The position numbers were made by a program, and so were the translations under genes. The notes beneath the pieces are model-generated. The model had not been told where the DNA came from, did not search any database, and saw only the letters and a list, made by a program, of their open reading frames with translations. DNA of 25,482 bases from Ruminococcaceae bacterium UBA3710 (GTDB lineage Bacteria; Bacillota; Clostridia; Oscillospirales; Acutalibacteraceae), in NCBI GenBank assembly GCA_002371985.1, contig DFHZ01000034.1, forward strand, positions 1-25,482, in the 5' to 3' direction. Numbering within the stretch: the first letter of the stretch is position 1; each line of letters begins with the position of its first letter. Of the stretch, positions 23,705-25,482 are shown one piece after another.

Positions 23705-25216
23705 ATGTTAAAAATCGGTTGGTCAAAAAGGGATGTTTCAACGGATAAACCCGTCATTATTCCGGGGCAGTATTATATCCGCTTTTCAAAGGGTGTTTTA
23801 GACCCGATTATGGTTACGGCGCTTACCGTTGACGACGGCAACGATTCGGTCATATTTCTTCAGGCGGATCTTGTAAACGTAAACGCCGGCGTATTTGATA
23901 CCATAAAAGAAAAAGTATCCGCGGCGGACCCGACAATTAACACTGACAAAATAATAATGAATATTACTCATACCCACGCAGGGCCTTTGGTTAATAAGGG
24001 CACCATTGCGGGCGGCTGGGGCGAGTTTTCCGAGATTCCGCACGACGGTGTAGAGCTTATGCCGCCGGAAGAATACTTTGAGTTTTTCACCGACAAAGCG
24101 GTCGAGGCAATTTGCGAGGCCTACAATTCTAAAAAAGACGGGTATATTTCCTATGGTTATGGCTATGCCGTTACCTCACACAACCGCCGCGCCGTTTACT
24201 TTAAGGATATGAGTAACGAGAATAATAAGTTTGTTGAGGGCACTGCAAAAATGTATGGTCCAACAAATATACCCGAGTTTTCGCATCTTGAAACGGGCGC
24301 TGATCATTACGCAAACTTTATGTTTACCTTCGATGCGGATAAAAAGCTTACCGGCGCGGTTGTAAATGTTCCGTGTCCTTCGCAGAATATGGAGCTTGAG
24401 TATTATTTAAGCTCTGATTACTGGGCGGACGTCCGCACCGAGCTTGCAGCGCGTTACGGTGATATTTACGTTCTTCCGCAGTGTGCAGCCGCCGGTGATT
24501 TAGCGCCGAGACCGCGTTATTACGATAAAGCCGAATCGCGCAGATTCCGCCTTAAGTATTCCGATCTTAAGATTGAAAAAGAGCTTATCAACCCATCCGA
24601 AGTATATAGAAGGCGTGATATATGCGAGCAGATTTGTAATGCGTTTGACGACGTTTATTCCTGGGCTAAAAAGGAGCTTTACTGCGACGTTCCCGTAATG
24701 CATAGAGTTAGGCAGTTGCAACTTGATAAAAGGCGCATTACCGAAGAAGAATACGAGTATTATAAAAAGCAGCCGAAGTATAAGCCCAAAGACCTTATTT
24801 GCACGGACGATAAGGTTTATGACCTTAAGTGGAACTCAATTGAAATAATGCACCGCAACGATAATAACGAAGTTGTTGAACGCTACGAGTCTCAAGATGC
24901 AGAGCCGAACTTCCCGATGGAAATGCACGTTGTAAGAATAGGAAATATCGCCTTTGCAACAAATCAGTTTGAACTGTATATGGACTTTCAGCACAGAATA
25001 CAGGGTCGCTCACCGTTTGAGCAAACCTTTATTGTTCAGCTTTGCGCACAACCGGGCAGAAGGTCGGGCACATATCTTGCAACCGAGCGTGCCGCAAAGT
25101 GCAGGGGATACAGCGCCAACCTTTTCTCAAATAGGGTTTCGCCCAAGGGCGGACAGACTTTGGTTGAAGAAACATTAGCTGAACTTAATGAGTTGTATGG
25201 CGCTAATGAAAATTAG
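23705..25216 (+). CDS. neutral/alkaline ceramidase-like protein (PF04734 N-terminal domain type)
   Basis: The 503-residue protein starts LKIGWSKRDVSTDKPVIIPG, followed by DPIMVTALTVDDG and the zinc-site-like NITHTHAGP (His89, His91). It ends with MEMHVVRIGNIAFATNQFELY. This is the pattern of the ceramidase-like amidase fold often found as an orphan in sugar-use loci. It lacks the signal peptide and C-terminal domain of true secreted ceramidases (about 650-700 residues). The function is therefore open: a cytoplasmic amidase or hydrolase on a sugar derivative is possible. AAAGGAG precedes the ATG, six bases after the upstream gene. Four sampled 60-base lines of this gene are about half GC, against about one third in the two genes before it, which hints at separate origin. 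Confidence 0.75.
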   Translation: MLKIGWSKRDVSTDKPVIIPGQYYIRFSKGVLDPIMVTALTVDDGNDSVIFLQADLVNVNAGVFDTIKEKVSAADPTINTDKIIMNITHTHAGPLVNKGTIAGGWGEFSEIPHDGVELMPPEEYFEFFTDKAVEAICEAYNSKKDGYISYGYGYAVTSHNRRAVYFKDMSNENNKFVEGTAKMYGPTNIPEFSHLETGADHYANFMFTFDADKKLTGAVVNVPCPSQNMELEYYLSSDYWADVRTELAARYGDIYVLPQCAAAGDLAPRPRYYDKAESRRFRLKYSDLKIEKELINPSEVYRRRDICEQICNAFDDVYSWAKKELYCDVPVMHRVRQLQLDKRRITEEEYEYYKKQPKYKPKDLICTDDKVYDLKWNSIEIMHRNDNNEVVERYESQDAEPNFPMEMHVVRIGNIAFATNQFELYMDFQHRIQGRSPFEQTFIVQLCAQPGRRSGTYLATERAAKCRGYSANLFSNRVSPKGGQTLVEETLAELNELYGANEN

Positions 25217-25272
25217 CATTAATTCGTAAAAAAATATAATTTTGCAGGTAAATTTTTGACATTTAAAAAAAA

Positions 25273-25318
25273 GGTAAAGATTTGCATATTTTTTTACCAA
25301 AAGTGGTAAAGTATTGCA
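25273..25318 (+). promoter_or_regulatory. paired operator-like repeats before the ABC permease gene
   Basis: GGTAAAGATTTGCA (25273-25286) and GGTAAAGTATTGCA (25305-25318) are direct repeats 32 bases apart, three helical turns. Between them TTTACC (25293-25298) also makes an inverted repeat with GGTAAA (25305-25310). The second repeat ends just before the -35. The layout fits an activator such as an AraC protein; the palindrome could instead be a repressor site. Confidence 0.5.
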
Positions 25319-25319
25319 C

Positions 25320-25348
25320 TTGTTTGTTTCAGTTAAAAATTTTATAAT
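25320..25348 (+). promoter_or_regulatory. promoter of the ABC permease gene
   Basis: TTGTTT (25320-25325) and a consensus TATAAT (25343-25348) are 17 bases apart. The next start codon lies about 44 bases downstream. Confidence 0.55.
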
Positions 25349-25391
25349 TAGTGTATAAACAATAAATTTATTTTGTTGTAGGGTGGTTTTA

Positions 25392-25482
25392 TTGGTAAAA
25401 GTTAATAGAACGAAAATAAAAAAACACATACCTTCAGCTTTATCCCATATAGGACGGTATTTGTTGCTGATAGGTTTTGCCT
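25392..25482 (+). CDS. probable sugar ABC-transporter permease, N-terminus only (partial)
   Basis: Only the first 30 codons are in the window. They read (L/M)VKVNRTKIKKHIPSALSHIG then RYLLLIGFA: a basic N-terminus and the beginning of a first membrane helix. This is like the start of CUT1 sugar permeases of the LplC/YtcP type. TTG 25392 is the likely start, with GGGTGG five bases upstream. Its own promoter and operator suggest a transporter operon controlled with the hydrolases. The family call rests on little sequence. Confidence 0.45.
   Translation, partial: MVKVNRTKIKKHIPSALSHIGRYLLLIGFA

Noticed and set aside
25203..25218. GCTAAT/ATTAGC hairpin as terminator after the ceramidase-like gene
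   Set aside because: It is a six-base stem overlapping the stop codon with no T run; readthrough to the transporter cannot be excluded.
25175..25429. Minus-strand 84-codon frame at the window end
   Set aside because: It lies over the AT-rich promoter region, with low-complexity composition and no ribosome site.

Overview
The window looks like chromosomal DNA of a low-GC, anaerobic, gut-type Clostridia (Oscillospiraceae/Lachnospiraceae-like). Most genes sample near one third GC, have AAAGGAG-type ribosome sites and form tight operons. The carbohydrate enzymes are cytoplasmic, with no signal peptides seen. Three AraC-type regulators each sit beside a sugar-use gene set. The organism guess is inference from protein style, not from a marker gene.

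Layout. 1-445: 3' end of a tRNA (probably Leu), hairpins and otherwise empty DNA. 446-2361 (minus strand): an AraC regulator followed by an EutH-family permease gene broken by a one-base frameshift. 2510-11045 (plus): an eight-gene operon that turns alpha-galacturonides (pectin fragments) into pyruvate and glyceraldehyde-3-phosphate. It holds a GH4 alpha-galacturonidase with the CHEV motif, a small chimeric protein, a PIG-L deacetylase, UxaB, UxaA, UxaC, KDPG aldolase and KDG kinase, and it ends in a strong nested terminator. 11332-12762 (minus): an Fe-S L-serine dehydratase carrying an N-terminal XRE helix-turn-helix domain, flanked by two copies of a hairpin repeat. 12763-13453: hairpins, a possible structured RNA and an oxidoreductase remnant.

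13454-18235 (plus): AraC regulator, terminator, a promoter with tandem AraC-like sites, then GH123-like (beta-N-acetylgalactosaminidase-type) hydrolase, NagB/AgaI-like sugar-phosphate deaminase and NagA-like deacetylase, a coherent amino-sugar route. 18236-18633: debris, including a polysaccharide-deacetylase C-terminus and a GC-richer stretch. 18634-25216 (plus): AraC regulator, GH3, an unassigned clan GH-A hydrolase and a ceramidase-like protein with clearly higher GC. 25217-25482: a promoter with paired direct repeats and the first 30 codons of a probable ABC-transporter permease.

The main oddities are the HTH-serine dehydratase fusion, the glycyl-radical/beta-helix chimera, the homopolymer frameshift in eutH, covarying hairpin repeats around the serine dehydratase gene, and an Asn at a NagB catalytic Asp position that fits galactosamine-6-phosphate chemistry. 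No mobile element with recognisable transposase or integrase, and no CRISPR array, was seen.
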